A stretch of DNA of 64,000 nt from Nocardia bhagyanarayanae (GCF_006716565.1 NZ_VFPG01000001.1:1054001-1118000), one strand, 5' to 3'. Numbered from the stretch's first letter, positions 39,286 to 48,152 are shown. Notes: generated by a model not told the origin, from the sequence alone. Numbers and translations are program-made.

Positions 39286-41118
39286 GTGACAAACAACGAC
39301 CACAATCCGACCTCTCCGCCCTGGCTGCAGAGTCCTTCGGTGGATACGGCCGCGGTCACCGCCGAACCCTCCGGATCGCATGTGGCGCAGGACGAGACGA
39401 ACGAGACACCCGCCGAGGCGCCCGAAAAGGACGCCGTAGCAGCGGCCGAAGCCCCCGAAGGGCAGGAGACCGCACCGGGTGTTCCCGAACCGGCGCAGGC
39501 CGACGCCGCTGCGAAACCGGGTCAGTTCACCGGTTATCCGCCCGCGGCGGGCCCCTCCGACCCGACCGGCTATCCGCCCCCGATCGGCCCCGGCGATCCG
39601 ACCGGCGTGTATCCGCAGCCCGTCGCCCCGCCCGGCTACGGTCCCGGTCCCGCCGAGGGTTTCGCGCCGAACGGCGCCGCGGAGCCGTACGGCCCGTACA
39701 GCAGCGGCCAATTCGCGCAGCAGCCCGGCCCCTACCAGGCCGGGCCGTATCAGCCGGGCCCCGAACAGCTTCCGCCGCCGCCCGCGCACGACCAGCAGGG
39801 CGCGCCCTACGGCGAGTACCGTCAGGAGATCGGACCGGACGGTCTGGTCCGGCGGGTTCCGCAGGAGAGCGGGCCGGAAGCCGGTGCGGCACAGGATCAA
39901 TCGAGCGGCCCCATCTACAGCTGGGCGCCGCCGCCTCCGCCGGTCCAGCCGATGGCTCCGCCGCAGCCGATGTACCAGGAGCCGCCGGCGCCGATGGGCC
40001 AGACGCCGCCCGGGCTCACCGGTCCTGGCCAGACACCGCCCGGACTGGCAGGTCCCGGCCAGACACCGCCCGGACTCACCGGTCCCGGTCAGCAGTGGCA
40101 GGGCGGACCGCAGCCACAGCACCAGCCGTTCCAGCCGCAGCACATGCAGCAGCCGGGTCAGCCAGGCCACTCGGTCAACGACCTCAACCTGCTGAAGCGG
40201 GCCCGCCGGGCGCCGCGCAGCGGGTGGCGTCGCGCCGTCCACAAAGCCTCCGGCGGCATGATCAACCCGGGCGAATCCGCGGCCGACATCGTCTTTCGCG
40301 ACCTCGTCGACCGGGTGAACCAGCCGGTGCGCGGCGACTACCGGATCGCGATCCTCTCGCTCAAGGGCGGCGTCGGCAAGACGACGACCACGGTCGGTCT
40401 CGGCTCCACCTTCGCCTCGTTGCGCGGTGACCGGGTCATCGCGATCGACGCCAACCCGGACCTCGGCACGCTGGCGCACCGGGTGCCGCGGCAGACTCGC
40501 TCCACCGTGCGCAACCTGCTGGAGGATCAGCAGATCTCCAGGTACTCGGATGTCCGCGCGCACACCTCGCAGGCACCGAGCCGACTGGAAGTGCTTGCCT
40601 CCGAACAGGATCCGGCTGTTTCCGAGGCGTTCAGCGAGGCCGACTACCGCAAGGCCATCAGCATCCTCCAGTCGTTCTACAACATCATCCTCACCGACTG
40701 CGGCACCGGTCTGATGCACTCGGCGATGTCCGGCGTGCTCGATATGGCCAGCTCGCTGGTGCTGGTCACCTCGCCCGCGATCGACGGCGCGCGCAGCGCC
40801 TCGGCCACGCTGGACTGGCTCGACCATCACGGCTACGGCAAGCTCGTCGAGCGCACCGTGGTGGTGGTCAACGCCTCGCGCCGCGGCGCCTCCACCGTCG
40901 ACCTGGACCAGCTGCGCAAGCTGTTCCTGGACCGCACCCGCGCGGTGCAGGTGGTGCCGTTCGACGATCACCTCGCCGAGGGCGCCGAGATCGACCTGGA
41001 GCTCGTCAGCAAGCCGACCCGGCGGGCACTGCTCGAACTGGCCGCGATGGTCGCCGACGATTTCGGATACATCGGCGCGCAGCAGTACCAGCATCCGGGG
41101 CCCATGGGTCTGCGCTAG
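39286..41118 (+). CDS. MinD/ParA-type ATPase with Pro-rich N-terminus (EspI-like)
   Basis: 610 residues from a GTG at 39286 after GGGGGAA. Residues 1-300 are Pro/Gln/Gly-rich and disordered, with the repeat QTPPGLTGPG (three copies). A basic helix (RARRAPRSGWRRAVHKASGG) leads into a MinD-like P-loop domain: LKGGVGKTT with Lys365, VIAIDANPDLGTLAHRV, ILTDCGTGL, ending near GAEIDLELVSKPTRRALLELA. The layout matches EspI (Rv3876) and related ATPases of ESX loci, but no ESX genes are nearby. It may position or regulate a membrane process. Confidence 0.82.
   Translation: MTNNDHNPTSPPWLQSPSVDTAAVTAEPSGSHVAQDETNETPAEAPEKDAVAAAEAPEGQETAPGVPEPAQADAAAKPGQFTGYPPAAGPSDPTGYPPPIGPGDPTGVYPQPVAPPGYGPGPAEGFAPNGAAEPYGPYSSGQFAQQPGPYQAGPYQPGPEQLPPPPAHDQQGAPYGEYRQEIGPDGLVRRVPQESGPEAGAAQDQSSGPIYSWAPPPPPVQPMAPPQPMYQEPPAPMGQTPPGLTGPGQTPPGLAGPGQTPPGLTGPGQQWQGGPQPQHQPFQPQHMQQPGQPGHSVNDLNLLKRARRAPRSGWRRAVHKASGGMINPGESAADIVFRDLVDRVNQPVRGDYRIAILSLKGGVGKTTTTVGLGSTFASLRGDRVIAIDANPDLGTLAHRVPRQTRSTVRNLLEDQQISRYSDVRAHTSQAPSRLEVLASEQDPAVSEAFSEADYRKAISILQSFYNIILTDCGTGLMHSAMSGVLDMASSLVLVTSPAIDGARSASATLDWLDHHGYGKLVERTVVVVNASRRGASTVDLDQLRKLFLDRTRAVQVVPFDDHLAEGAEIDLELVSKPTRRALLELAAMVADDFGYIGAQQYQHPGPMGLR
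40000..40089 (+). repeat. Three 30-bp coding repeats
   Basis: Three tandem 30-bp units encode QTPPGLTGPG, QTPPGLAGPG, QTPPGLTGPG inside the disordered N-terminus of the MinD-like ATPase. Units differ by a few bases, so copy number may vary between strains. Confidence 0.85.
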
Positions 41119-41136
41119 GCGCGCTGCGCCCAACCG

Positions 41137-42033
41137 CTACTCCGCGGTGACCTGCTCCGCCGCGGCGCGGAAGGCCGCGAGCACCGTGGCGATCGCGGGC
41201 CGCTTCTCCGCGTGCGGGCGGGTGACCAGGTCGTAGTTGCGTGCGGCGCGCACGCCGGAGAGTCGCAGCACCGCGAGGTCGGGGTGGGCGACGGCGAAGC
41301 GCGGCATCAGCGCGACGCCGTAGCCGGACGCGACCAGCGTCTCGATAACGCGGAAATCGTTGAGCCGCTGGGCTATTCGCGGCTGCACTCCGGTCACGGT
41401 GGCGATCGATTCGAGCACGTCGTCGACCGGGAAGCCGCCGCGCACGCTGAGCCAGGTCTCGTCGGCGAGTTCGGCGGGGGCGACCGAGCGCTGCCCGGCA
41501 AGGCGGTGCGTCGGGGCGACGACCACGTCGATGGGTTCGCGCATGAGGAACCGCGAGGTGATGCGCGGTCCGGCCACCGAGCCGGAGCGCTCGTCGCGGT
41601 GGGTCAGGACGATGTCGTAATCGGCGAGCAGCCGGGGCGCTCCGCTCGGCGGCACGTCTTCGTCGCGGGCGACCACATCGACGTCGCTGCCCGCCAGCGC
41701 GGGCAACACCAGCGGCAGCAGCAGCGCCGCGCCGGACGGGAACAGCGCCACCCGCACCTGCCCGCGCGGCGAGCCGCGATAGTGCGCCATCTCCGCGACC
41801 GCCCGGTCCATGGCGGCGAGCACCTCGTCGGCGCGGACGACCAGCGCCTGCCCCGCGTCGGTGAGCCGGATGCGGCGGCCATCGGGTTCCAGCAGGGCGA
41901 CGCCGGCCTCCTTGGCCAGCGTCTTGAGTTGCTGGGAGACCGCCGACGGCGTCATGGACAGCGCGTCGGCCACGGCGGAAATCGTGCCGCGATCGGCGAA
42001 TTCGCGCAGCACCCGTAGCCGGTCGACGGACAT
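41137..42033 (-). CDS. LysR-family regulator
   Basis: 298 residues from ATG 42033 (AGGGG upstream). The helix-turn-helix is at the N-terminus (VDRLRVLREFADRG ... MTPSAVSQQLKTLAKEAG) and the periplasmic-binding-protein-like effector domain covers 90-290. A longer start (ATG 42090) would place its first codons inside a perfect operator, so I prefer the shorter one. Divergent from an EamA exporter gene, which it likely controls. Effector unknown. Confidence 0.86.
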   Translation of the reverse strand: MSVDRLRVLREFADRGTISAVADALSMTPSAVSQQLKTLAKEAGVALLEPDGRRIRLTDAGQALVVRADEVLAAMDRAVAEMAHYRGSPRGQVRVALFPSGAALLLPLVLPALAGSDVDVVARDEDVPPSGAPRLLADYDIVLTHRDERSGSVAGPRITSRFLMREPIDVVVAPTHRLAGQRSVAPAELADETWLSVRGGFPVDDVLESIATVTGVQPRIAQRLNDFRVIETLVASGYGVALMPRFAVAHPDLAVLRLSGVRAARNYDLVTRPHAEKRPAIATVLAAFRAAAEQVTAE

Positions 42034-42076
42034 CGGCGGCCCCTGTGGCTCTACCGGCACCGGCGCATCCTCTCGT

Positions 42077-42103
42077 TGATAGTGAAGCATTCCTACACTA
42101 TCA
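42077..42103. promoter_or_regulatory. LysR-type operator
   Basis: TGATAGTG and its reverse complement CACTATCA separated by 11 nt: the T-N11-A pattern of LysR recognition sites, between the LysR gene and the divergent EamA gene. Confidence 0.75.
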
Positions 42104-42146
42104 GTGCAGATTTATTCGATTGTGCTGATGGTTCCCTGGCTCGACC

Positions 42147-43088
42147 ATGGTGAGCGTGACCAACCGCGACCGCCTGCTCGGCCTCACCGTCGTCCTGCTC
42201 TGGGGCCTGAACTTCATCGCCATCCGAGTCGGCCTCGACCACTTCCCGCCGCTGTTCTTCGCGGCCTTGCGTTTCGCGGTGCTCGCGGTGCCGGTGCTGC
42301 TGTTCGTTCCGCGTCCGAACGTGCCGCTGCGCTGGCTCTTGTTGTACGGCACGGGTTTCGGCGTGCTGCAATTCGCGTTCCTGTTCACCGCGATGCGCGA
42401 GGGCATGCCGACCGGACTGGCCTCGCTGGTTCTGCAATCCTCGGCGCCGTTCACGGTGGTGCTCGGCGCGCTGCTGCTCGGTGAGCGGCTGCGCCCGATC
42501 CAGCTCGGCGGATTGTTCGTCGCGGTGGCCGGGATCGTGGTGATCGGCGCCGACCGCGTGCACGTCGCGCCGCTGCTGCCACTGTTGCTCACCCTGGCGG
42601 GTGGGCTCGGCTGGGCCTTCGGCAATATCGGCTCGCGACTGGCGGCGGCTTCGCGCGAGGTCAACCCGCTGCACCTGACCCTGTGGATGACGGTGGTGCC
42701 GCCGCTTCCGCTGTTCGCCCTTTCGGCTCTCGCCGAGGGCCCGGCGACCGGTTGGCACGCGCTGACCGATATCGCGTCGCCGACCGGGTGGCCCGCGCTG
42801 GTCGGCCTGGCCTACATCGTCGCGCTGGGCACGGTCGTGGGATCGGGGCTGTGGACGTTCCTGATGAGCCGCTACCCGGCGGGCGCGGTCGCGCCGCTCT
42901 CGCTGCTCGTCCCGGTCATCGGCATTGCCGCTGCCTGGGCTTTCCTCCACGAGACGCCCACCGCCTCGCAGTTGCTCGGCGGCTTGATCGTGATCACCGG
43001 CGCGTTCGTCGCCACCACCGGCGGCCGACGACCGAGAGCGGCGAAGACTGCCGAGCCGGAACAGGCGGCCGAACCCGCGCTGCACTGA
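42147..43088 (+). CDS. EamA/DMT-family metabolite exporter
   Basis: 313 residues with ten predicted helices in two EamA repeats (first begins LLGLTVVLLWGLNFIAIRVGL; second near LAGGLGWAFGNIGSRLA). Glu in LLLGERLRPIQL at the end of helix 4 is typical. Members export amino acids, purines or drugs. Divergent from LysR with a T-N11-A site, so probably induced by its substrate. The C-terminal 20 residues are Ala/Glu-rich and cytosolic. Confidence 0.88.
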   Translation: MVSVTNRDRLLGLTVVLLWGLNFIAIRVGLDHFPPLFFAALRFAVLAVPVLLFVPRPNVPLRWLLLYGTGFGVLQFAFLFTAMREGMPTGLASLVLQSSAPFTVVLGALLLGERLRPIQLGGLFVAVAGIVVIGADRVHVAPLLPLLLTLAGGLGWAFGNIGSRLAAASREVNPLHLTLWMTVVPPLPLFALSALAEGPATGWHALTDIASPTGWPALVGLAYIVALGTVVGSGLWTFLMSRYPAGAVAPLSLLVPVIGIAAAWAFLHETPTASQLLGGLIVITGAFVATTGGRRPRAAKTAEPEQAAEPALH

Positions 43089-43274
43089 GCGCCGGGAGTG
43101 CGAGTTTGCGAATTGCGAGTTTCGGGAAGTAGCTCGCGTCGCGCGAGGTCGGCGGTACTCTCGGGGCGCTGCGCTCTGCGGCGGCAGGGGTGGGTGGGAT
43201 GGCCCCGAGCAGGCGCTTTACAGTGAGTGCGGCGGTGAAGGTAGGGTCCCGAAGGCTAGGCAGCAGAGTCGCGC

Positions 43275-45041
43275 ATGGCAGAACAGCGGTGGGCCGTCTC
43301 GCGAAGATCGATGATTCGCGGCACGGTGGCAATGGGGGTTGCGTCGGCGGGGGCTTTCACGGCCGGTGCGCTGACACCGGGGCGCGCATCGGGCGCTCCC
43401 AACGGCAGACGGGTGGCGGTGCTCGGCGGCGGGGTCGCGGGACTCACCGCGGCGCACGAACTCGCCGAACGCGGCTTCCAGGTCACCGTCTACGAGAGAC
43501 GAGCGCTCGGCGGTAAGGCGCGCAGCATTCCGGTGCCGGGCAGCGGATCCGGCGGACGCCCCGATCTACCCGGCGAACACGGCTTCCGCTTCTTTCCCGG
43601 CTTCTACCAGCACATTCCGGACACAATGCGGCGAATCCCGTTCGCGGGCAACGCCGAAGGCGTCTGGAACAACCTCATCGCGATGCCCGAGGCGCGCATG
43701 TCCCGCCGCGACGGCGACGACTTCCAGATCCCGCTCGGCTTCCGCGCCAGACCGAATCCGCGGCCGGAGGACTTTCGCGAGACCGTCGGCGCCGCCATCG
43801 CGACGGCACTGAAAATGCCCGCCGCGGAAGGACTTTACTTCGCCAATCGGCTGCTCGTGTTCAACACCAGTTGCGACGCCCGCCGTTACGGGCAGTGGGA
43901 GCACATGGCCTGGCGCGATTTCGTCGGCGCGCACCGCCGTTCGCACGAATTCCGCGCGCTGATCTCGCGCACGCTGACCAGCATCATGGTCGCCGCCAAG
44001 GACAATCTCGCCAGCGTGCGAACCATCGGCAACATGGGCGAGCAGTTCCTCGGCAACCCGTTCGAGGTCGGCAACGACGGCGCGCTGGACCGCGTGCTGA
44101 ACGGCCCGACCAACGCGGCGTGGATCGATCCGTGGACGGCGCGGCTGCGCGAACTGGGTGTCGAGTTCGAACTGGGGGCGGAGGTGCGCGCGCTCGAGGT
44201 GCGGGACCGGCGCATCAGCGGGGCCCGCATCGTCGACGGCAACGGCAGCCGCACGGTCGAGGCCGACTACTTCGTGGTGGCGCTGGCCGCCGAACAGGCC
44301 CGCGCGCTGTGGTCGCCCGACGTGCTCGAGGTGCGCCCGGAGCTGGCCGCGATGGACGGGCTGTTCGTGGACTGGATGACCGGCATCCAGTTCTACCTGC
44401 GCAGACCGGCCGAGATCTCGAGGGGCCACACCGCCTACATCGACGCGCCGTGGTCGCTGACCTCGATCAGCCAGAACCAGCTGTGGACGCGCAAGCTCGC
44501 GGAATTCGGCGACGGCACCGTGCAGGACTGCCTCTCGGTCGACATCTCCGACTGGAACACCCCCGGCATCCTGTACGGCAAGACCGCCAAGGAGTGCACG
44601 CACCAGGAGATCGCGCGCGAGGTGTGGGCGCAGTTGCAGGCCCACCTCAACGATCGCGGCGAGGAGCTGCGCGACGCCGACCTGCATTCCTGGTTCCTCG
44701 ACCCCGCGATCGTCTGGCAGTCCGAACAGCGCCGCAACACCAACGCCGATCCCCTGCTGATCAATACCGCGGGGTCCTGGGAACACCGCCCCGAACCGCA
44801 CGGCGATCTCGAAAACCTGTTCCTCGCGGGCGATTACGTGCGCACCAACGTCGACCTCGCGACCATGGAGGGCGCCAACGAGTCGGCGCGGGCCGCGGTG
44901 AACGCGCTGCTGGACGTCGCGGGTTCGGACGCGCCGCGGTGCCGGATGTACACGCTGTACCGCGCGACCGAACTGGAACCGTTGCGGCGCATGGACGCCG
45001 ATCGGTACGCGGCGGGACAGCCGAATCTGTTCGACGTGTGA
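43275..45041 (+). CDS. Tat-exported FAD amine-oxidase-fold protein (HpnE/phytoene-desaturase-like)
   Basis: 588 residues. Twin-arginine signal SRRSMIRG (9-16) and a hydrophobic stretch. FAD motif VAVLGGGVAGLTAAHELAERG near 47-67, then a long substrate domain, and the C-terminal FAD motif LFLAGDYVRTNVDLATMEGANESARAA. Related to hydroxysqualene dehydroxylases and carotenoid desaturases; an exported form is unusual for those pathways. Substrate unknown. The start is poorly supported by a ribosome site. No isoprenoid genes are next to it. Confidence 0.82.
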   Translation: MAEQRWAVSRRSMIRGTVAMGVASAGAFTAGALTPGRASGAPNGRRVAVLGGGVAGLTAAHELAERGFQVTVYERRALGGKARSIPVPGSGSGGRPDLPGEHGFRFFPGFYQHIPDTMRRIPFAGNAEGVWNNLIAMPEARMSRRDGDDFQIPLGFRARPNPRPEDFRETVGAAIATALKMPAAEGLYFANRLLVFNTSCDARRYGQWEHMAWRDFVGAHRRSHEFRALISRTLTSIMVAAKDNLASVRTIGNMGEQFLGNPFEVGNDGALDRVLNGPTNAAWIDPWTARLRELGVEFELGAEVRALEVRDRRISGARIVDGNGSRTVEADYFVVALAAEQARALWSPDVLEVRPELAAMDGLFVDWMTGIQFYLRRPAEISRGHTAYIDAPWSLTSISQNQLWTRKLAEFGDGTVQDCLSVDISDWNTPGILYGKTAKECTHQEIAREVWAQLQAHLNDRGEELRDADLHSWFLDPAIVWQSEQRRNTNADPLLINTAGSWEHRPEPHGDLENLFLAGDYVRTNVDLATMEGANESARAAVNALLDVAGSDAPRCRMYTLYRATELEPLRRMDADRYAAGQPNLFDV

Positions 45042-45042
45042 G

Positions 45043-45242
45043 GGGCGGGTGTACCTACACAAAAGCGGTTCTCTGGGTGAACGCCTGACAACGGGAGAAC
45101 ACACGCCTCCTGTGCGCCGTCTCCGCACAAGTACACCCGCCAAGGACTTGGGCGGGTGTACCTGCACAAAAGCGGTTCTCTGGGTGAACGCCTGACAACG
45201 GGAGAACACACGCCTGCTGTGCGCCGTCTCCGCACAAGTACA
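45043..45242. repeat. Tandem 107-bp palindromic element (two copies)
   Basis: 93-bp copies at 45043-45135 and 45150-45242 differ at only two positions and are offset by 107 bp. Copy 1 is bounded by the 11-bp inverted termini GGCGGGTGTAC and GTACACCCGCC; copy 2 has the left terminus and a broken right one (GTACATGGC). Inside each copy GTTCTC pairs with GAGAAC about 25 nt later. Non-coding; MITE-like or structured RNA. Confidence 0.85.
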
Positions 45243-45287
45243 TGGCAAAGGTGGTTCCGGCGACCGCCGCGATGTTTGAATCGAAAT

Positions 45288-45920
45288 ATGGGCGAGACCA
45301 AGCAGATCACCGATCCCGACGACCTACGTGCGCTGCTCGGCGCGGTGATGCCGCGCGCGGCGACCAAGGAGCGCGTCGCACTGCACCAGCGCGACCGCGA
45401 GTGGATCGCCAACTCCCCGTTCCTGGTGATCAGCACCAGCGACGCCGAAGGCAACTGCGACGCGTCACCCAAGGGCGACCCGGCGGGTTTCGTGAAGGTG
45501 CTCGACGACCGCACCATCGCCATCCCCGAGCGCCCGGGCAACCGCAGGGCCGACGGCTACCTCAACATCCTCGCCAACCCGCACGTCGGCCTGCTCTTCC
45601 TGATCCCCGGCCGCCGCGACACCCTCCGCATCAACGGCCGCGCCCGCCTGGTCCGCGACGCCGCCTACTTCGACGACATGGTGGTCGAGGGCCATCGCCC
45701 GATCCTCGCCGTCGAGGTCGCCGTCGAACAGATCTTCTTCCACTGCGCCAAGGCGTTCATCCGCAGCCACCTGTGGGAGCCGGAGCAGTGGGCGCCTGAT
45801 GCGTTGCCAAGCACTGCCTGCCTGGTCAAGGAGGTGCAGGCGAACGTGACGGAGACGGTGGAGGAACTGGAGCGGTACTACTCCCCCGAGCACTACGCCG
45901 CGAAGTTGTACCGCGACTGA
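45288..45920 (+). CDS. Pyridoxamine-phosphate-oxidase-fold flavoprotein (PPOX)
   Basis: 210 residues, FMN-binding split barrel: NSPFLVISTSDAEGNCDASPKGDPAGFV near 42-70, then TIAIPERPGNRRADGYLNILANPHVGLLFLIPG. Similar to the MSMEG_1061-type group of actinobacterial PPOX proteins, often F420- or FMN-dependent reductases. Substrate unknown. Start chosen at ATG 45288 because the residues before it are not protein-like; no ribosome site is visible, so leaderless translation is possible. The 107-bp repeats end 45 bp upstream. Confidence 0.84.
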   Translation: MGETKQITDPDDLRALLGAVMPRAATKERVALHQRDREWIANSPFLVISTSDAEGNCDASPKGDPAGFVKVLDDRTIAIPERPGNRRADGYLNILANPHVGLLFLIPGRRDTLRINGRARLVRDAAYFDDMVVEGHRPILAVEVAVEQIFFHCAKAFIRSHLWEPEQWAPDALPSTACLVKEVQANVTETVEELERYYSPEHYAAKLYRD

Positions 45921-45957
45921 CGCCGCCCGCCGCCCGTCAAGGCCCCATCCACCATTC

Positions 45958-46042
45958 GACTACCGTCGATAGAGAAATGGATTCGACGGTAGTCATATGG
46001 TTGCTTTCCAAGATCAACCAGCCGCCATTCGACTACCGTCGA
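45958..46042. promoter_or_regulatory. GACTACCGTCGA cluster before murT
   Basis: The 12-mer GACTACCGTCGA occurs directly at 45958 and 46031 and inverted at 45983 (TCGACGGTAGTC). The first two form a perfect 12-bp hairpin with a 13-nt loop. Each copy with its flanking T is itself a short inverted repeat (TCGAC-TACC-GTCGA). Lies after the PPOX stop and before the murT promoter, so it could be terminator, operator or both. Confidence 0.7.
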
Positions 46043-46122
46043 TTCGAGGGGCTCGCACCGCGGCTGGGTGAGGCCGACCTCACCCCGCGTACTCTGTCGC
46101 GGCACACAGCGAACCCCCCACA

Positions 46123-46128
46123 TAGACT
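46123..46128 (+). promoter_or_regulatory. Probable -10 element of murT-gatD
   Basis: TAGACT ends 6 nt before the murT GTG, which fits a leaderless transcript starting at the start codon. No clear -35 element. Confidence 0.45.
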
Positions 46129-46134
46129 CTCGGC

Positions 46135-47370
46135 GTGGCGAAGATATCGATGCGTGGGCGGATCGCCCTGCGGGCCGCGGCGGCAGCCTCGTGGGCCTCG
46201 CAGAAGGCGGGACGCGGCAAGGGTTCGATGATCGGCGGCCTGATCGCGCTGAAGATCGACCCGACGATCATGGACCAGCTCGGACGTGGCAGGCGGACGG
46301 TCCTGGTGACCGGCACCAATGGCAAGTCGACGACGACGCGGATGACCACCGCCGCACTGAGCACCCTCGGTCAGGTCGCCACGCAGGCCGACGGCGCCAA
46401 TATGGACGCGGGCATCGTCGCCGCGCTGAGCACGCACCAGGGTGTGCCGCTGGCCGCCATCGAGGTGGACGAACTGCATCTGCCGCACGTCAGCGACTCG
46501 CTGAACCCGGCAGCGGTGGTACTGCTGAACCTCAGCCGCGACCAGCTGGACCGGGTCGGCGAGATCAACATGATCGAGCGCAAGCTGCGCGCCGGACTCG
46601 CCCGTCACCCCGACACGGTGGTGATCGCCAACTGTGACGACGTGCTGGTCACCTCGATCGCCTACGACCACCCGAACGTGGTGTGGGTCGCCGCGGGCAG
46701 CGGCTGGGCGATGGACGCGACGAGCTGTCCGCGCTCCGGCGAGCCGATCCTCTGGGAAGGCGAGCACTGGCGCAGCACCGGCGCGGATTTCCAACGGCCG
46801 CAACCTGATTGGCACCTGGAGGGGAACGACCTCGTCGGCCCCGACGGCGAACGCCACCTGCTCGAGCTGGCCCTGCCCGGCCGGGCCAACCGGGGTAACG
46901 CCGCTCAGGCGGTCGCCGCCGCGGTCGCGCTGGGCGCCGAAACGAGCAAGGCCGTCGTCGCCGCGGGTACGGTGCGCGAGATCGCGGGCCGCTACCGGAC
47001 CGTGCAGGTCGGCGAGCACGCCGCGCGGCTGCTGCTCGCCAAGAACCCGGCGGGCTGGCAGGAAGCCCTGTCGATGATCGAGCCGACCGCGGCCGGACTG
47101 GTGATCGCGGTGAACGGGCAGGTGCCCGACGGCGAGGACCTCTCCTGGCTGTGGGACGTGCGCTTCGAGCACTTCGAGGGTGTGCAGGTCGTCGCCTCCG
47201 GCGAGCGCGCCACCGACCTCGCGGTCCGCCTCACGTACGCGGGCGTCGAACACACCACTGTGCCGGATCCCTTGCGCGCCATCGCTTCCTGCCCACCCGG
47301 GCATGTCGAGGTGCTCGCCAACTACACCGCGTTCCGCGACCTCAACCGCGACTTGGAGAATCATGGGTGA
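46135..47370 (+). CDS. murT: Lipid II isoglutaminyl synthase, MurT subunit
   Basis: 411 residues; Mur-ligase fold with P-loop GTNGKST at 60-66, EVDELHLPHV near 110 and a C-terminal DUF1727 domain. With GatD it amidates the alpha-carboxyl of D-Glu in lipid II using glutamine-derived ammonia and ATP. The Cys4 zinc ribbon of staphylococcal MurT is reduced to a single Cys in ATSCPRSGEP, with GADFQRPQP where the second knuckle would be. GTG start, probably leaderless. Overlaps gatD by 8 nt. Confidence 0.94.
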   Translation: MAKISMRGRIALRAAAAASWASQKAGRGKGSMIGGLIALKIDPTIMDQLGRGRRTVLVTGTNGKSTTTRMTTAALSTLGQVATQADGANMDAGIVAALSTHQGVPLAAIEVDELHLPHVSDSLNPAAVVLLNLSRDQLDRVGEINMIERKLRAGLARHPDTVVIANCDDVLVTSIAYDHPNVVWVAAGSGWAMDATSCPRSGEPILWEGEHWRSTGADFQRPQPDWHLEGNDLVGPDGERHLLELALPGRANRGNAAQAVAAAVALGAETSKAVVAAGTVREIAGRYRTVQVGEHAARLLLAKNPAGWQEALSMIEPTAAGLVIAVNGQVPDGEDLSWLWDVRFEHFEGVQVVASGERATDLAVRLTYAGVEHTTVPDPLRAIASCPPGHVEVLANYTAFRDLNRDLENHG

Positions 47371-48073
47371 CTCGACGGTACGGATCGGCCTGGTGCTGCC
47401 CGATGTGATGGGCACCTACGGCGACGGCGGCAACGCGCTCGTGCTGCGCCAGCGGCTGCGCATGCGCGGCTACGACGCCGAGATCGTGGAAATCACGCTG
47501 CCCGAACCGGTTCCGAACTCACTGGACATCTACACCCTCGGCGGCGCGGAGGATTCCGCGCAGCGGCTGGCCACCCGGCACCTGCAGCGCTATCCCGGCC
47601 TGCAGGAGGCGGCCGCGAAAGGCGCTCCGGTGCTTGCCATCTGCGCGGCGATTCAGGTGCTCGGCAACTGGTACGAGACCTCCTCGGGTGAGCGCGTTGA
47701 CGGCGTCGGCCTCATCGACGTGACGACCTCGCCTCAGGCCAAGCGCGCCATCGGCGAGGTGACGACCAGCCCCATGCTCGCCGGGCTCACCGCTGCGCTC
47801 ACCGGATTCGAGAACCACCGTGGCGGAACGAAACTCGGCCCGGAGGCGACCGGCCTGGCGCGCGTCACCCGCGGTGTCGGCAACGGCGTCGGCGACGGAC
47901 TCGAGGGTGTCGTTCAGGGTTCGGTCATCGGCACCTATATGCACGGCCCGGCACTCGCCCGCAACCCCGAGCTCGCCGACCTGCTGCTCACCCGGGCCCT
48001 CGGCGTCGACACCCTCGAACCGCTGAACCTTCCGGAGGTCGACCAACTCCGCCGCGAACGCCTTCGCGCCTGA
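47363..48073 (+). CDS. gatD: Lipid II isoglutaminyl synthase, glutaminase subunit
   Basis: 236 residues; CobB/CobQ-like class I glutamine amidotransferase. Nucleophile Cys94 in LAICAAIQVLG and His194 in GTYMHGPALARNP. It supplies ammonia to MurT. GGAGA before the ATG; it overlaps the murT stop by 8 nt (ATGGGTGA), so the subunits are made together. Confidence 0.94.
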   Translation: MGDSTVRIGLVLPDVMGTYGDGGNALVLRQRLRMRGYDAEIVEITLPEPVPNSLDIYTLGGAEDSAQRLATRHLQRYPGLQEAAAKGAPVLAICAAIQVLGNWYETSSGERVDGVGLIDVTTSPQAKRAIGEVTTSPMLAGLTAALTGFENHRGGTKLGPEATGLARVTRGVGNGVGDGLEGVVQGSVIGTYMHGPALARNPELADLLLTRALGVDTLEPLNLPEVDQLRRERLRA

Positions 48074-48152
48074 GCGCAGGTCACAAGCTCGCGCGCGGTC
48101 GTCGACCAACCGCGTCTTTCGAGAACGGCGGCGGGTTGTCGCGAAACGGACT

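Noticed and set aside
43089..43274. Repeat TGCGAGTTT twice after the EamA gene
   Set aside because: Only 9 bp, 15 bp apart, and no further structure. Not enough for a functional claim.
45043..45242. CRISPR-like array
   Set aside because: Only two copies, 93-bp repeats with 14-bp spacing and no cas genes; it is a tandem palindromic repeat.
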